Assembly: GCA_014138095.1 (NCBI GenBank)
Contig: JACGXE010000002.1
Coordinates: 1-64,000 of the forward strand
Direction of reading: 5' to 3'
From: Ochrobactrum sp. RH2CCR150
Lineage (GTDB): Bacteria > Pseudomonadota > Alphaproteobacteria > Rhizobiales > Rhizobiaceae
DNA: 64,000 bases
Under the pieces are notes generated by a model. That model was not told the DNA's origin, did no database searches, and saw only the letters and a list, made by a program, of their open reading frames with translations. The first letter of the stretch is position 1; each line of letters opens with the position of its first letter. Shown piece after piece: positions 45,873-57,100 of the stretch. Made by a program: the position numbers and the translations under genes.

Positions 45873-46791
45873 AATCCCAGTCCTGTTGTTGCAGCCATTT
45901 GCAGAAAGCTGCGATGGCAGCGACGCGCAGATGCGCTTTCGGGAAGACAAGATAAAAGCCCGGCACCTTTGCTTCTGGCATGGTGCTCATGATCTCGCGC
46001 CCAAAAGGCGCGACGAGACGCCCAAGCTTGAGGTCTTCCTCCGCATCGGCGATGGAGAGCAGTCCGACGCCCAGGCCCGCCACGGTGGCGCGGCGCATGG
46101 TGGCGGCGTCTTGCAGGCGCATATTGCCCGCCGCCGGGTCGAAGGCCACGCCCATATGCGCCAGAACATCGGCCCACAGGTCGCCTGAAAGCACGGGATG
46201 CAGCAGGGTCATCATGAGAAGATCGGCGGGTGACGCGATTTGGCGTGCCAGATCGGGCGTACAGCAGATCACCTTGACGTCGCGGGTCAGAAGTCTGGTC
46301 TCATAGTTTTTCCAGCTGCCCTGAATATCGCCTTCAAAACCCCATTGTATGGCGACATCCACATCGTCGCGGGCAAAGTCCGGCAGCTCCACCATGGTTG
46401 TCAGGCGCAGATCGGCTCCGGGCACAATGTCGCGAAAGCCGCCCAGCTTCTCGAGCAGATAGCGCGTCGCAAAATAGGGGCTGGCATTGATATTGATCCG
46501 GTCGCGAGGGCCGGTCTTGCTGATGCGACGGATACCCTCGGCAAATTCGGCAAAGCCGGACTGGACATAGTGGCCGAGCAGAATGGCATTCTCGGTCGGT
46601 TCGACCGTGCGCCCCTTCCGCTCAAAGAGTTGAACGCCAGTCGTTTCTTCAAGCTGCTTGATCTGCTGGCTGACAGCTTGCGGGCTGACCAGAAGATCGT
46701 CGGCGGCGCTGCGAAAACTGCGGTGGCGCATGACCGCGTGAAACACACGCAGCGCGTTGAGAGGGGGCAGTCTGACAGTCCGCTCGCTCAT
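45853..46791 (-). CDS. GcvA-like LysR-family regulator
   Basis: 312 residues. PPLNALRVFHAVMRHRSFRSAADDLLVSPQAVSQQI is the typical GcvA-type DNA-binding domain; the effector domain follows with NASPYFATRYLLEKL. It lies 115 bases behind hyuB on the same strand, at the end of the leftward SDR-SDR-ThDP-HyuA-HyuB operon, so it may control that operon. Its 3' end overlaps the MOSC gene. Confidence 0.9.
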   Translation of the reverse strand: MSERTVRLPPLNALRVFHAVMRHRSFRSAADDLLVSPQAVSQQIKQLEETTGVQLFERKGRTVEPTENAILLGHYVQSGFAEFAEGIRRISKTGPRDRININASPYFATRYLLEKLGGFRDIVPGADLRLTTMVELPDFARDDVDVAIQWGFEGDIQGSWKNYETRLLTRDVKVICCTPDLARQIASPADLLMMTLLHPVLSGDLWADVLAHMGVAFDPAAGNMRLQDAATMRRATVAGLGVGLLSIADAEEDLKLGRLVAPFGREIMSTMPEAKVPGFYLVFPKAHLRVAAIAAFCKWLQQQDWDFKPVPA

Positions 46792-46905
46792 ATCGCTCCA
46801 TCAAGAATGCCGGCTGATCATCTATTTGGTTTTGCCGGAAACGCTATTTTCTATGTCATCGGCCCGAAGATCAGAACTGATTTCGGGCCGATGTTGCATT
46901 TTATT

Positions 46906-48522
46906 TCACTTGGTCGACACATAGCCCTTCGAAATATCTTCGGCGCGGGCTTGCGGGTCGCGGTTCTGTGGCTCGCCGTAACCACCACCGCCCGGCAGTT
47001 GCAGCACCAGCCTCCGGCCCGACGGGACATGCTGCCAGCCTTTCGGCTTCAGCTTGGTGCCGTCATCCAGAGCCACCACGCCCGGCGCGCCTTCGCTGCC
47101 GCCATTGCGGCCTCTGGCACGATGGTGAACGCGGTCGAACATCGCCGAAAAATCAAATTCGTGGCCGGGAATGGCCTCGATTTCAATCGTCTGACCGAGG
47201 CCGCCGCGATATTCGCCGTCGCCGCCGGAATCGGGACGCAGTTCCTTGCGCCAGACGACAATCGGCCCTGTATGCTCGGTCGCCTCAATCGGCATGGTCA
47301 TCACCCCGGACGGGAAAGCGGTTGCCGACAGGCCGTCAAGCTCCGGACGTGCGCCCATGCCGCCGGAGTTGAACATCAGGATTTCGGCTTTGCGTCCGGT
47401 TTGACCTGCCACGGGACGCGCCGAAATGTGGATGTTCCACAACGCGGCAGCGCCTTCGGCCAGAATCTGGCCGGGCAGGGCCTTGGCCAGCGCACCGAGC
47501 ACGAGGTCTGGAACCATATGGCCGATGACGTGGCGCAGTGACACCGGGGCGGGGCGCTCGGCATTCAGGATGTTGACCGGCGAGGAGATCGTGAACAGTT
47601 CCAGCGACGCCCAGTTGTTGGGGATATCCGGCGCGATCACGCATTTCAGGGCATAGCAGGCATAGGCCTTGGTGTAGATGATCGGGACATTGATGCCCCA
47701 AGGGCTGACGGCATCGCTGCCCGCAAAATCGACATTGACCGCGTCGCCTTCAATCTCGACCTTCGCCGCGAGGCTGATCGGCTTGTCGTAACCATCGGTG
47801 ACAAGTTCGTTCGACCACTGGCCCTTCGGCAATGCGCGGATGCGATCCAGCGTCGCGGCGCGGGTCCGCGCAAAGATGAACTCGCCCAGCATGTCGAGCG
47901 ATGTCAGGCCGATTTCCTGCATCATGTCGATGAGGCGGTTATGGCCGACATCGTTACAGGCGGCGAGCGAATAGAAATCGCCGACAACCTGATTGGGCTC
48001 GCGCACATTGGCGCGCAGCATGCGCACCAGATCCTTGTTCACCGCGCCACGCTCGGCAAACTTCATGATCGGAATCTGGATGCCCTCTTCATAGACCGAC
48101 TTGCCGTCGGCGCCAAAGCCGCGACCACCGACATCGACCACATGCGCCGTACAGGCAAAGAAGCCGACCAGCGTGTCGCCGAGGAAGGACGGCGACACCA
48201 TGGTGATGTCGTGCAGATGGCCGGTGCCTTTCCATGGATCGTTGGTGACATAGGTGTCGCCGGGATACATCTCCTCGCGCGGGATTTCGGCCATGAAATG
48301 CAGCACGGCCTCGGCCATGGTGTTCACATGTCCGGGCGTGCCGGTCACGGCCTGCGCCAGCATGCGTCCCTGCGGGTCGAACACACCGGCGGACAGGTCG
48401 CCCGCCTCGCGAACCGAGGTGGAGAAGGCCGTGCGCAGAAGGGTGAGCGCCTGTTCCTCGACAACCGAGATCAGACGGTTCCACATGACCTGCATGCGGA
48501 TTTCCTGTGTCGCGTCGCTCAT
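46906..48522 (-). CDS. hyuB: Hydantoinase/oxoprolinase subunit B
   Basis: 538 residues, full length for HyuB. Typical blocks are REAGDLSAGVFDPQGRMLAQ, GTPGHVNTMAEAV, YPGDTYVTNDPWKGTGHLHDITMV and GGGGYGEP near the end. With HyuA it makes the ATP-dependent ring-opening enzyme of the N-methylhydantoinase, oxoprolinase or acetone-carboxylase-like group. The start overlaps hyuA by four bases (ATGA), so the subunits are coupled. The real substrate cannot be told; 5-membered cyclic amides are known for the family. Confidence 0.92.
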   Translation of the reverse strand: MSDATQEIRMQVMWNRLISVVEEQALTLLRTAFSTSVREAGDLSAGVFDPQGRMLAQAVTGTPGHVNTMAEAVLHFMAEIPREEMYPGDTYVTNDPWKGTGHLHDITMVSPSFLGDTLVGFFACTAHVVDVGGRGFGADGKSVYEEGIQIPIMKFAERGAVNKDLVRMLRANVREPNQVVGDFYSLAACNDVGHNRLIDMMQEIGLTSLDMLGEFIFARTRAATLDRIRALPKGQWSNELVTDGYDKPISLAAKVEIEGDAVNVDFAGSDAVSPWGINVPIIYTKAYACYALKCVIAPDIPNNWASLELFTISSPVNILNAERPAPVSLRHVIGHMVPDLVLGALAKALPGQILAEGAAALWNIHISARPVAGQTGRKAEILMFNSGGMGARPELDGLSATAFPSGVMTMPIEATEHTGPIVVWRKELRPDSGGDGEYRGGLGQTIEIEAIPGHEFDFSAMFDRVHHRARGRNGGSEGAPGVVALDDGTKLKPKGWQHVPSGRRLVLQLPGGGGYGEPQNRDPQARAEDISKGYVSTK

Positions 48523-50606
48523 GCTGCTGTTTCCTTGCGCAGGAGAAGAAGGGCGCCGTCATCCTGCATGACCACATCGAAGGGCGAGGTGACAACGGTG
48601 GAGGTTTCCCGTTCGACGATCACGGCTGGGCCGCTGACGCGCGCGCCGGGTGCAAGCGTGTGGCGTTCCACAATGGCGGTCGTCAGATTGGCGGCCTCCG
48701 CGGGGTCGAAGACGGCGCGGGTAACCGGCGTTTCAACGGTCGAGCGACCGAAGGTCAGCACATGGCGTTCCGGTGCGGGGCGCTCGTCCTGCGCCTTGAC
48801 CGACCAGGTCACGATCTCGATTTCAAGACCATCCAGCCCATCAATGGCGCGACCGAAGAAACGGGCATAATTTTGCCGGAAGCTGTCGCGGATCAGTTCT
48901 GCGTCGGCTTCGGTAAAGCTGCGGTCGGGCAGCGTCACCGGGATTTCCCAGCCCTGACCGACATAGCGCATGAAGGCGGTGATTTCACGCAGCACCTTTC
49001 CGTTCGTGCCTGCGCGGACAAAGCCTTCCGCCGTCGTCTTCAGTTCGTCCAGAAGCGTGTTGACGCTGGCAGCCTTGAAGTCCGACATGCGAACGATCTT
49101 CGAGGCCAGCGCCTCATAGCCGAATGGCGCCTTGAGAAAGCCGATGGCCGAGCCCACGCCTGCGCCAGTAGGGATCAGGCACTGGCCGATGCCGAGCTTT
49201 TCGCACAGGCGCGCCGCATGCAGCGGGGCCGCGCCGCCAAAGGCGATCATGATATTGTCGGAAATATTCTTGCCGTTTTCCACCGCGTGAACGCGGGCGG
49301 CGTTGGCCATGTTCTCGTCCACCACTTCGCAGATGCCGAAGGCGGCAGGCTCGACGGCGATGTTTAGTTTGTCTCCCACATCGCGCGCCACGGCTTTGGC
49401 GGCATTCTCCACCGATAGCCGGATTGCGCCACCGGCAAAATTATCCGGGTCAAGCTTGCCGAGCAGCAGATCGGCATCGGTGATGGCGGGGCGTTCGCCG
49501 CCGCGCTGATAGGAGGCCGGGCCGGGTTCGGAAGCTGCCGATTCCGGGCCGGTCTGGATGCGGCCCATGGCGTCTACCCATGCGATAGAGCCGCCGCCCG
49601 CGCCGATCTCGATCATCTCGATCACCGGAATGGAGATCGGCATGCCCGATCCTTTGCAGAAGCGATAGGTGCGGGCCACTTCGAATGTGCGGGCAGTCTT
49701 GGGAGCAAAATCTTCGATCAGGCAGATCTTGGCGGTCGTGCCGCCCATGTCATAGCTTACCACTCTGTCGAGGCCAAAGCGCTGCGCCACATCGGCAGCA
49801 AAGATCGCACCGCCTGCCGGTCCTGATTCAACAAGACGCACCGGGAATTCGGATGCGGTCTCTACGGTGATCAGCCCGCCGCCGGAGTGGATGAGGAAGA
49901 CCGGGCACTTTGCGCCCATCTCCGCCAGACGCACCTGCAAGCGGGAGAGATAATCCGCCATCTGCGGACGCACATAGGCATTGGCGCATACGGTGTTGAA
50001 GCGCTCGAACTCGCGCATCTGCGGCGAGACTTCGGAGGAAATGGAAACCGGCACAGAAACCTTGCGCGCGATGATATCGCGGGCGCGGCGCTCGTGGTCC
50101 GGGTTCATATAGGAGTGGATGAAGCCAATGGCCACAGCGCCGAAACCACCCGCGGCAATGGTGTCGGCAATGGCCTCCAGCGCCGCTTCGTCGAGGGCCA
50201 GCAGTTCCTGCCCCTGCGCGCCGATGCGCCCTTTGACTGCAAAGCGATCCTCACGCGGGATCAGCGGCTTCGGCAGGCGCAGATTGAGATCATATTGCTC
50301 GAAGCGGCTTTCGGTACGCATTTCGATGACATCGCGAAAGCCATCCGTCGTCACAAAGGCGGTACGCGCGCCGCGACGTTCGATCAGCGCGTTGGTGGCC
50401 AGTGTGGTGCCATGAATGACAATGTCGAGATCGGCGGGGCTGATGCCCGCATCGCGGGTCACAATGGCAATGCCGTCGAGGATCGCCTGTTCGGGCGCGC
50501 TGTAATTGGTCAGAACCTTCGTGGAATAGAGCGCGCCTTTGCATTCGAGCGCGATGTCGGTGAAGGTGCCGCCGATATCAGCGCCAAGGCGGATGGTCTG
50601 GCTCAT
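48519..50606 (-). CDS. hyuA: Hydantoinase/oxoprolinase subunit A
   Basis: 695 residues. The N-terminal actin/Hsp70-like ATPase part opens RLGADIGGTFTDIAL and has HGTTLATNALIERRGA and YDMGGTTAKICLIEDF, the phosphate-binding loops. The C-terminal part is the usual beta-rich HyuA tail. ATP hydrolysis drives opening of a stable amide ring or carboxylation of a ketone. AAGGAAC precedes the ATG. A palindromic repeat lies between it and the ThDP enzyme gene upstream. Confidence 0.93.
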   Translation of the reverse strand: MSQTIRLGADIGGTFTDIALECKGALYSTKVLTNYSAPEQAILDGIAIVTRDAGISPADLDIVIHGTTLATNALIERRGARTAFVTTDGFRDVIEMRTESRFEQYDLNLRLPKPLIPREDRFAVKGRIGAQGQELLALDEAALEAIADTIAAGGFGAVAIGFIHSYMNPDHERRARDIIARKVSVPVSISSEVSPQMREFERFNTVCANAYVRPQMADYLSRLQVRLAEMGAKCPVFLIHSGGGLITVETASEFPVRLVESGPAGGAIFAADVAQRFGLDRVVSYDMGGTTAKICLIEDFAPKTARTFEVARTYRFCKGSGMPISIPVIEMIEIGAGGGSIAWVDAMGRIQTGPESAASEPGPASYQRGGERPAITDADLLLGKLDPDNFAGGAIRLSVENAAKAVARDVGDKLNIAVEPAAFGICEVVDENMANAARVHAVENGKNISDNIMIAFGGAAPLHAARLCEKLGIGQCLIPTGAGVGSAIGFLKAPFGYEALASKIVRMSDFKAASVNTLLDELKTTAEGFVRAGTNGKVLREITAFMRYVGQGWEIPVTLPDRSFTEADAELIRDSFRQNYARFFGRAIDGLDGLEIEIVTWSVKAQDERPAPERHVLTFGRSTVETPVTRAVFDPAEAANLTTAIVERHTLAPGARVSGPAVIVERETSTVVTSPFDVVMQDDGALLLLRKETAA

Positions 50607-50622
50607 GCTGGTTCCTTTTTAG

Positions 50623-50666
50623 TGCGCATCCCGAAAAGTGTGAAACGGTTTTCGGAAAAGATGCGC
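50623..50666. repeat. Rhizobial-type intergenic palindrome, second copy
   Basis: TGCGCATC pairs with GATGCGCG around the inner unit CCGAAAAGTG..AACGGTTTTCGG shared with the element at 33520. It lies within an operon, between the ThDP gene and hyuA, so it is transcribed and may affect mRNA levels between those genes. Confidence 0.75.
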
Positions 50667-50702
50667 GTTAAAATAAACAGCTAAACTGCTGATCTGATCC
50701 AA

Positions 50703-52364
50703 TCAGACCGGCACCTTAGCGAGGGCTGCGGCGCGCATCTGGCTGAGCGTCTGGCGCGGTGTCAGCGCTTCGGGCGAAATGTCGAGATCGAGCACAGCGC
50801 CGCTGCGCGATGCGCGGGCGCGGGCAAAAGCGGCAGGGAAGTCTTCCGTCCGCTCAACGCGCTCCGCGTGAAAGCCATAGGCCTTGGCAAGCGCCACGAA
50901 ATCGGGGTTGTCCATGGTCGTTCCAGACACACGACCCGGATAGTTGCGCTCCTGATGGGCGCGGATCGTACCATAGATACCGTTGTTGAGGATGAGCACG
51001 ATGGGTTGCGCGCCAGCCTGTTTGGCGGTTGCCAGTTCCTGACAGTTCATCTGGAAATCACCATCACCGGCAAAGCAGACAACCGTGCGCTCCGGAAAGG
51101 CCACCTTCGCGGCGACAGCCGCGGGGAGGCCATAGCCCATTGCGCCCGATTGCGGTGCGAGCAGGCGGCTCTTCTTGCCGAATTTGAAGAACTTGTTGGG
51201 CCAGACGGTGAAATTGCCTGCGCCATTGGTAAGAATGGCGTCTTCGGGCAGCACATCGCGGACATGCTCCATGGCCACCACCATATCGACGGGCGAGGGC
51301 TGCGAAGGCGCCGAAAAACTCGCCTCGAAAGCGGCGCGGGCATCGACCCGCCACTTGCTCCAGTCGCCTTTGATTGGCTTCAAGGCCGTAGCAAAAGCAT
51401 TGGGGCCAGCCTGAATACCAAGCGTCGGCTGGTAGATCTTGCCGATCTCCCGGTCCGAACCGTGGACATGGATGAGCTTTTGCGCCGGAACCGGCACGGA
51501 CAGTAGCGTATAGCCATCCGTTGTCATTTCGCCGAAGCGGACATTGATCGCGAGGATCAGGTCGGCATCGCGGATCAGCGCCTTGACATGCGGCAGCATG
51601 CCGACGCCTGCCTCGCCAACGAAGGCGGGCGAGAAATTGTCGAACTGGTCCTGATAGCGGAAGGCAGCGACAACCGGAATGTCGGAGGCTTCAGCGTAGT
51701 TTTGCAGGGCGTCGCGTCCGGCCCCAGTCCAGTTGATGCCGCCCATCAGGATGACAGGCCGCCTGGCTGCTCCGAGCAAGGTTTGCACGTCGTTCAAACC
51801 GGCGGCGGAAGGTGCCGCTTCGCTGATCTTTGCGGGGCCGGAAAGGGGGGCTGCATCTGTTGCCGAGGTCAGCATATCTTCCGGCAGGGCGATGACCACC
51901 GGGCCGGGGCGTCCCGTGGTCGCCGTCGTCCAGGCGCGGGCCAGAATTTCTGGAATACGGTCGATATCATCGATCTCGGTCGCCCATTTGGCCATGGTGC
52001 CGAAGACGGCGCGGTAATCGATTTCCTGAAAGGCTTCACGGCCCTTCATATCGGTTCCGACCTGTCCGACAAAGATCAGCATCGGCACGGAATCCTGCAT
52101 GGCGGTGTGAATGCCGATGGAGGCGTTGGTAACGCCGGGACCGCGTGTGACGAAGCAGAGGCCGGGTTCGCCGGTGAGCTTGCCCCAGGCTGCTGCCATG
52201 AAGGAAGCGCCACCTTCGTTGCGACACAGAACGAAGTCGAGCGCGCCTCTGGTATCGTGCAATGCGTCGAGCACGGCGAGATAGCTTTCTCCCGGCACGC
52301 CGAAAGATTTTCTTGCTCCCAAAGCGACGAGGCTTTCGACGAGAAGCTGGCCTCCGTTACGCAT
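50703..52364 (-). CDS. ThDP-dependent enzyme of the acetolactate-synthase family
   Basis: 553 residues in three domains: PYR (residues about 5-170, with FGVPGESYLAVLDAL supplying the cofactor glutamate), central domain, and PP domain with GDGDFQMNCQELATAKQ..NNGIYG binding ThDP and Mg. Relatives include acetolactate synthase, oxalyl-CoA and benzoylformate-type decarboxylases and glyoxylate carboligase. The normal ilvN-type small subunit is not adjacent, so it is probably catabolic. AAGGAA fits the ATG at 52364. It lies inside the SDR-to-HyuB operon, suggesting a 2-oxo acid intermediate. Confidence 0.88.
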   Translation of the reverse strand: MRNGGQLLVESLVALGARKSFGVPGESYLAVLDALHDTRGALDFVLCRNEGGASFMAAAWGKLTGEPGLCFVTRGPGVTNASIGIHTAMQDSVPMLIFVGQVGTDMKGREAFQEIDYRAVFGTMAKWATEIDDIDRIPEILARAWTTATTGRPGPVVIALPEDMLTSATDAAPLSGPAKISEAAPSAAGLNDVQTLLGAARRPVILMGGINWTGAGRDALQNYAEASDIPVVAAFRYQDQFDNFSPAFVGEAGVGMLPHVKALIRDADLILAINVRFGEMTTDGYTLLSVPVPAQKLIHVHGSDREIGKIYQPTLGIQAGPNAFATALKPIKGDWSKWRVDARAAFEASFSAPSQPSPVDMVVAMEHVRDVLPEDAILTNGAGNFTVWPNKFFKFGKKSRLLAPQSGAMGYGLPAAVAAKVAFPERTVVCFAGDGDFQMNCQELATAKQAGAQPIVLILNNGIYGTIRAHQERNYPGRVSGTTMDNPDFVALAKAYGFHAERVERTEDFPAAFARARASRSGAVLDLDISPEALTPRQTLSQMRAAALAKVPV

Positions 52365-52598
52365 CCCTGATTCCTTCCTGTGCGCCTTTTCGGCAATCAC
52401 CTTGTGAATGATCATGCCAGCCGGAGCGTTTTCACGAAATCAAGATATTCCGGCAATTGGCAAGTTTTACTTGTCTATCGTTGGAGCTGTGCGTGGGCTT
52501 TTCGCGCGCGCATAGCTGTTCGGTGCGCGACTCTTGCGAGCCATGCCCGGTATGATGGTGATGAAACGACAAAGGCGACGCAGAGCGTCGCCGTCGCC

Positions 52599-53342
52599 TT
52601 ATTTTTCCTGAAACTTGACCATGGAGCCGCCGCCGGTCGCCTGATCGGTCGGGAAGACTTCGACGCGGGAAACATCGACGAAGACCGGCAGTTCGATCAC
52701 CTGACCGATGATCTGGGCAATGTTTTCCGGCTGGATCGGGCGATACCCATCGTAAAGCACGGCTTGTGCCTGATTGTCGGGGATCGATGTCCGGTAGAGT
52801 GCAGTCTGCACCCGGCCCGGTACGATTTCGCTGACGCGTACCGAAGTGCCCAGAAGGTCGCAACGCAGATTGTCGCAGAACAGGCTCAAGCCAGCCTTGG
52901 AGGGGCCGTAAGCGCCCATATTCGGATAAGGCGCCTGACCGCCGCTCGATCCGATATAGATGAGGTGACCGCGCTTGCGTGCCACCATGCCGGGCAGAAA
53001 GGCGCGGGTCAGATGCATCGGCGCTTTGAGATTGATATCGACCATGGCATCGATCTCGTCGGGGTCAATCTCGTGAAACAAAGCGCGGGTGGAAAGAATG
53101 CCCGCATTGTTGATCAGGATGTCGACCTCGACGCCGGAAAGTGCAGCCTCGATTGCTTTCGTGTCGCGCACATCGGCCTCAACCGTGAGCGCACCAGTTT
53201 CTGCGGCTAGTGCTGCCAGCGCCTGACTGTTGCGACCGACGGCATAGACGGTCAGCCCGCGCTCGCGCAGCCGCGCGACGGTGGCCTTGCCGATGCCGCT
53301 CGTGGCGCCGGTGACAAGCGCAACGCGGTAGGGATCAGACAT
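52599..53342 (-). CDS. Short-chain dehydrogenase/reductase
   Basis: 247 residues of the classical SDR type: TGATSGIG near the N-terminus, [15 protein letters not shown] with the catalytic serine, and the YGPSK pair. The RNSQAL segment after strand 2 fits NADP(H), as in the YdfG-like serine dehydrogenase group. The start at 53342 overlaps the end of the upstream SDR by 8 bases. Together with that SDR it begins the leftward operon; the two have different sequences and so probably different steps. Confidence 0.88.
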   Translation of the reverse strand: MSDPYRVALVTGATSGIGKATVARLRERGLTVYAVGRNSQALAALAAETGALTVEADVRDTKAIEAALSGVEVDILINNAGILSTRALFHEIDPDEIDAMVDINLKAPMHLTRAFLPGMVARKRGHLIYIGSSGGQAPYPNMGAYGPSKAGLSLFCDNLRCDLLGTSVRVSEIVPGRVQTALYRTSIPDNQAQAVLYDGYRPIQPENIAQIIGQVIELPVFVDVSRVEVFPTDQATGGGSMVKFQEK

Positions 53343-54084
53343 AGATATAGCCTCCGCTGACCACCACATTCTCACCGGTGGCATAGGTATTGCGGCCGGA
53401 AGCCATCATGACGATCCACTGCGCCATTTCCACCGGCTCGGCGGCACGTCCAAGCGCGCTTGCCTTTGCCAGTTCCGGCAGGAAGCCCAGTTCCTTGGCG
53501 CGGTCGGTTGCAAAGCCCGCCGGTGCAACGGAATTGACCAGAATCTGGTCCTTGGCGCATTCCTGCGCGAAGGATTTGGTCAGGCTGACAACAGCCGCCT
53601 TTGTGGCTGCATAATGGGCGTTTTGCGGATGCGCCTTGAAGGCGTCGACCGAGGTGACATTGACGATGCGGCCCGTGACATGAGGCACATCGACGAACTG
53701 TCGCATATGAAGAACGGCGGCCACCATCATGTGATAGGTGCCCTTGACGTTGATGGCGTTTTCCAGATCCCAGTCTTCATCTGTGATTTCAAGGATTGGC
53801 TTGCGCGGATAGATGGCTGCGCTGTTGACGAGCGCATGCACGCGGCCTAGCTTGCCGGCGACGTCGTTGAAGCCCTTATGGGCAGATTCGGCTCGCGAAA
53901 TATCTGCGACCGAAGTCGCGACTTCAACGCCCAGTCCGCGCAAGGTTTCCGCGGAACTGGCGAGTAGTTCCGCATTGCGGTCTATGAGGCCGATTTTGGC
54001 CGCTCCGTTTTCCACCATCAGCTTTGCTGTCGTCAAACCCAGTCCCGAAGCGCCGCCGACAATGATAATGGTCTGATCTTTCAC
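53335..54084 (-). CDS. Short-chain dehydrogenase/reductase
   Basis: 249 residues. GTG start at 54084 with GAGGCGG before it, then [16 protein letters not shown] for the cofactor site, DRNAE after strand 2 (aspartate favours NAD), NSAAIYP for the NNAG motif, serine in VTSVDA and YAATK for the catalytic pair. The open frame runs on upstream to 55665 only because it is antisense to the FAD/Fe-S dehydrogenase gene; there is no homology there. It is the first gene of the leftward operon and lies 93 bases from the divergent dehydrogenase. Confidence 0.9.
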   Translation of the reverse strand: MKDQTIIIVGGASGLGLTTAKLMVENGAAKIGLIDRNAELLASSAETLRGLGVEVATSVADISRAESAHKGFNDVAGKLGRVHALVNSAAIYPRKPILEITDEDWDLENAINVKGTYHMMVAAVLHMRQFVDVPHVTGRIVNVTSVDAFKAHPQNAHYAATKAAVVSLTKSFAQECAKDQILVNSVAPAGFATDRAKELGFLPELAKASALGRAAEPVEMAQWIVMMASGRNTYATGENVVVSGGYIYV

Positions 54085-54097
54085 GTTCCGCCTCTTA

Positions 54098-54126
54098 TTG
54101 GTCTTGCGTGGGAAGAATTGTATGTT
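54098..54126 (+). promoter_or_regulatory. Candidate promoter of the FAD/Fe-S dehydrogenase
   Basis: TTGGTC (54098-54103), 17-base spacer, TATGTT (54121-54126), with TTATCACTTATATG just after, similar to a string in the livJ promoter. The divergent SDR promoter must overlap this 93-base region. Confidence 0.35.
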
Positions 54127-54177
54127 ATCACTTATATGCCAAGTTGAAGGCGATGCAAGAGGTTTTTTGAGTCCCAC

Positions 54178-57100
54178 ATGATTCCGTCCCTGATCAGGAA
54201 ACAGCCCTTCAATGGCCTGACACTCGAACTCTCGCAACACCTGGCCCAGGCGGGCTTTCAAGGTGAAGTGGAGGTCGGTGACAGCTCGCGTACCGTCTAT
54301 TCCACCGACAATTCCATCTATCAGGTGGAGCCGACCGGCATCGTATTTCCCAAGGGAACCGACGACCTGAAAATTCTTGCAACGGTTCTGGAACAGCCTG
54401 CATTTCGTGACGTGGTGATTTCGCCGCGCGGCGGCGGCACCGGCACCAATGGCCAGTCCCTGACGACCGGTATCGTGGTTGACTGCTCGCGCCATATGAA
54501 CCGCATTCTGGAAATCGATACGGAAAGGCGCGTGGCCCGCGTTCAATCCGGTGTGGTGAAGGATCAGCTCAACAAGGCATTGAAGCCTTATGGCCTGTTT
54601 TTCGCACCGGAGCTTTCCACCTCCAACCGCGCCACCATTGGCGGCATGGTCAGCACCGATGCATGCGGGCAGGGCTCGTGCCTTTATGGCAAGACCAGCA
54701 ATCACATTCTGGGGCTGCATGTCGTCCTGACCAATGGAGAGGCGTTGTGGTCCCGCCCGCTCGACGGACCGGCGCTGGCGCAGGCTCAGGCGAAGCCCGG
54801 CCGTGTCGGTGAGATCTATCGCGCCGTCGAACGCATCGCGACCGAGAAGCGGGCGCTGATCGACGAGATTTTCCCCAATCTCAACCGCTATATGACGGGC
54901 TATGATCTGAAGCATCTGTGGCGCGAGGATGGTCGCTTCGACCTCAACGCCATTCTGTGCGGGTCGGAAGGCACACTGGCCATGATCGCGGAGATCGAGG
55001 TCAATCTTCTGCCGATCCCGGCGCATGCGCTGCTGATCAATATCCGCTACGACAGTTTCAACACAGCGCTGGAACATGCCCGCGCGCTGGTGGCGCTGAA
55101 GGTCGCCTCGGTCGAAACCATCGACGAGAAGGTGCTGGGTCTCGCCAAGAAGGATATTGTCTGGCCGGGCATTGCTCGGTTCTTCCCGGATGATGCCAGC
55201 AGCCCGACCAATGGTATCAACATTGTCGAGCTGGTGGCCGATGACGCAGATGAGCTGGAAAGCAAGTTCCGCGACGTGATCGCCGCGCTCGATGCCGATC
55301 AGTCCGGCGGTGGCAAGCCTTACACCATTGCGCGCGATCCGAAGGACATCGAGGCGATCTGGACGATGCGCAAGCGCTCGGTTGGTCTGCTTGGCAATGT
55401 CGACGGGCCGGTGCGTCCGGTGCCTTTCGTGGAAGACACGGCGGTTCCGCCGGAAAACCTCGCCGCCTATATTCGCGAATTCCGGGCGCTTCTGGACGGA
55501 GAAGGCCTCAGCTACGGCATGTTCGGCCATGTCGATGCGGGCGTGCTGCATGTGCGCCCGGCGCTTGATCTGACGCGGACCGATCACGAGCCGCTGGTAC
55601 GCAAGATCAGCGACGGCGTGGTTGCGCTGACGCGCAAATATGGCGGCGTGCTGTGGGGTGAACATGGCAAGGGCGTGCGTTCGGAATATGTGCCCGAATT
55701 CTTTGGTGCGCTTTATCCGAGCCTGCAGGAAATCAAGGGTCTGTTCGACCCGCGCAACCGGCTCAATCCCGGCAAGATTGCAACGCCGTCTTCGCAGGCA
55801 CTGTTGAAGATTGATGAAGTGCCGCTGCGCGGTCAGTTCGACCGGATCATCGGTCTGGAAATCCGCGAGGCTTTCGACAACGCGGCCTATTGCAACGGCA
55901 ATGGCGCCTGTTTCGATTTCGACGATGCCAGCCTGATGTGCCCTTCCTACAAGGCAACGCGCGACCGTCGTTATTCACCGAAAGGCCGCGCTTCGCTGAT
56001 GCGCGAATGGTTGCGGCTGATGGCGGAGAGCGGGAAAGACCCGCGCAAGGAAGCCGGACAGGCCCGCAACGCCGGTGCCATTCGCACGCTGCCTGCACGG
56101 CTGTGGAACTCGATCAACCCAGCCAATCGCAACGATTTCTCGCATGAAGTGCGCGAGGCGATGGATAGCTGCCTCGCCTGCAAGGCCTGCGCCGGGCAAT
56201 GTCCGGTAAAGGTCAGCGTTCCGGCGTTCCGGGCCAAGTTCCTTGAGATCTACTATGGACGCTATGTCCGCCCGATCAAGGATATGATGGTGGCGAGCAT
56301 CGAGAACACGCTGCCTTTGTTCGCGCGGCTGAAGCCTGCTTACAATGCATGGGTGCGGTCCGGTCTGGGTCGCGCTGCCATGCGCCGGGCCGGGCTGACG
56401 GCCTTGCCGGAAATGCCCGCTCTGTCGCTGACACGTGAAGCGCAGCGCATGGGTGTGGCTGTGGCAACACCTGAACGCATGCGCAAACTTTCGGATGCGC
56501 AGCGGCAACAGGCGGTTGTGTTCGTTCTGGATGCCTTCACGGCCCATTTCGATCCGGCTGTCGGGCTGTCGGCTCTGCAACTCGCCCGCAAGATGGGCTT
56601 TACGCCCTATCTCGCCGCGCCCAACCAGAACGGCAAGGCGCTGCATGTTCACGGCTATCTGGGCGCCTTCGAGAAAACCGCGTCGAAGTCCATCCGCTAC
56701 CTCAACGAACTGGCGGAAATGGGCATTGCGCTGGTCGGTCTCGACCCTTCGATGACGCTGACCTATCGCAGCGAATATAAGGGTGTCGAGGCGGCGCGGA
56801 TCAGGGCGCAGGTCAATCTGGTGCAGGAATGGCTGGAGGCCAATCGCGACCGTCTGCACGGGCTCGACAATGCGGCGCACGAAAAGCGTCTGCGTCTGCT
56901 CGGGCACTGCACGGAGCGCAGCAATGTTCCATCATCGATGAAACAATGGAAATCCGTGTTCCAGCAGATCGGCGTGGAACTGGATGTGCCGGAAACGGGC
57001 TGTTGCGGCATGGCGGGCACTTTCGGTCACGAGGTCCGCAATCGCCCGATTTCGGAAAAGCTGTTCGCTGCGAGCTGGAATGGTATTCTCGCATCGTCCG

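Noticed and set aside
53335-55665. A 776-codon open frame on the minus strand
   Set aside because: Only the last 250 codons (from the GTG at 54084) are an SDR. The rest is antisense to the FAD/Fe-S dehydrogenase and open because of high-GC codon bias; it has no domain and a biased composition.
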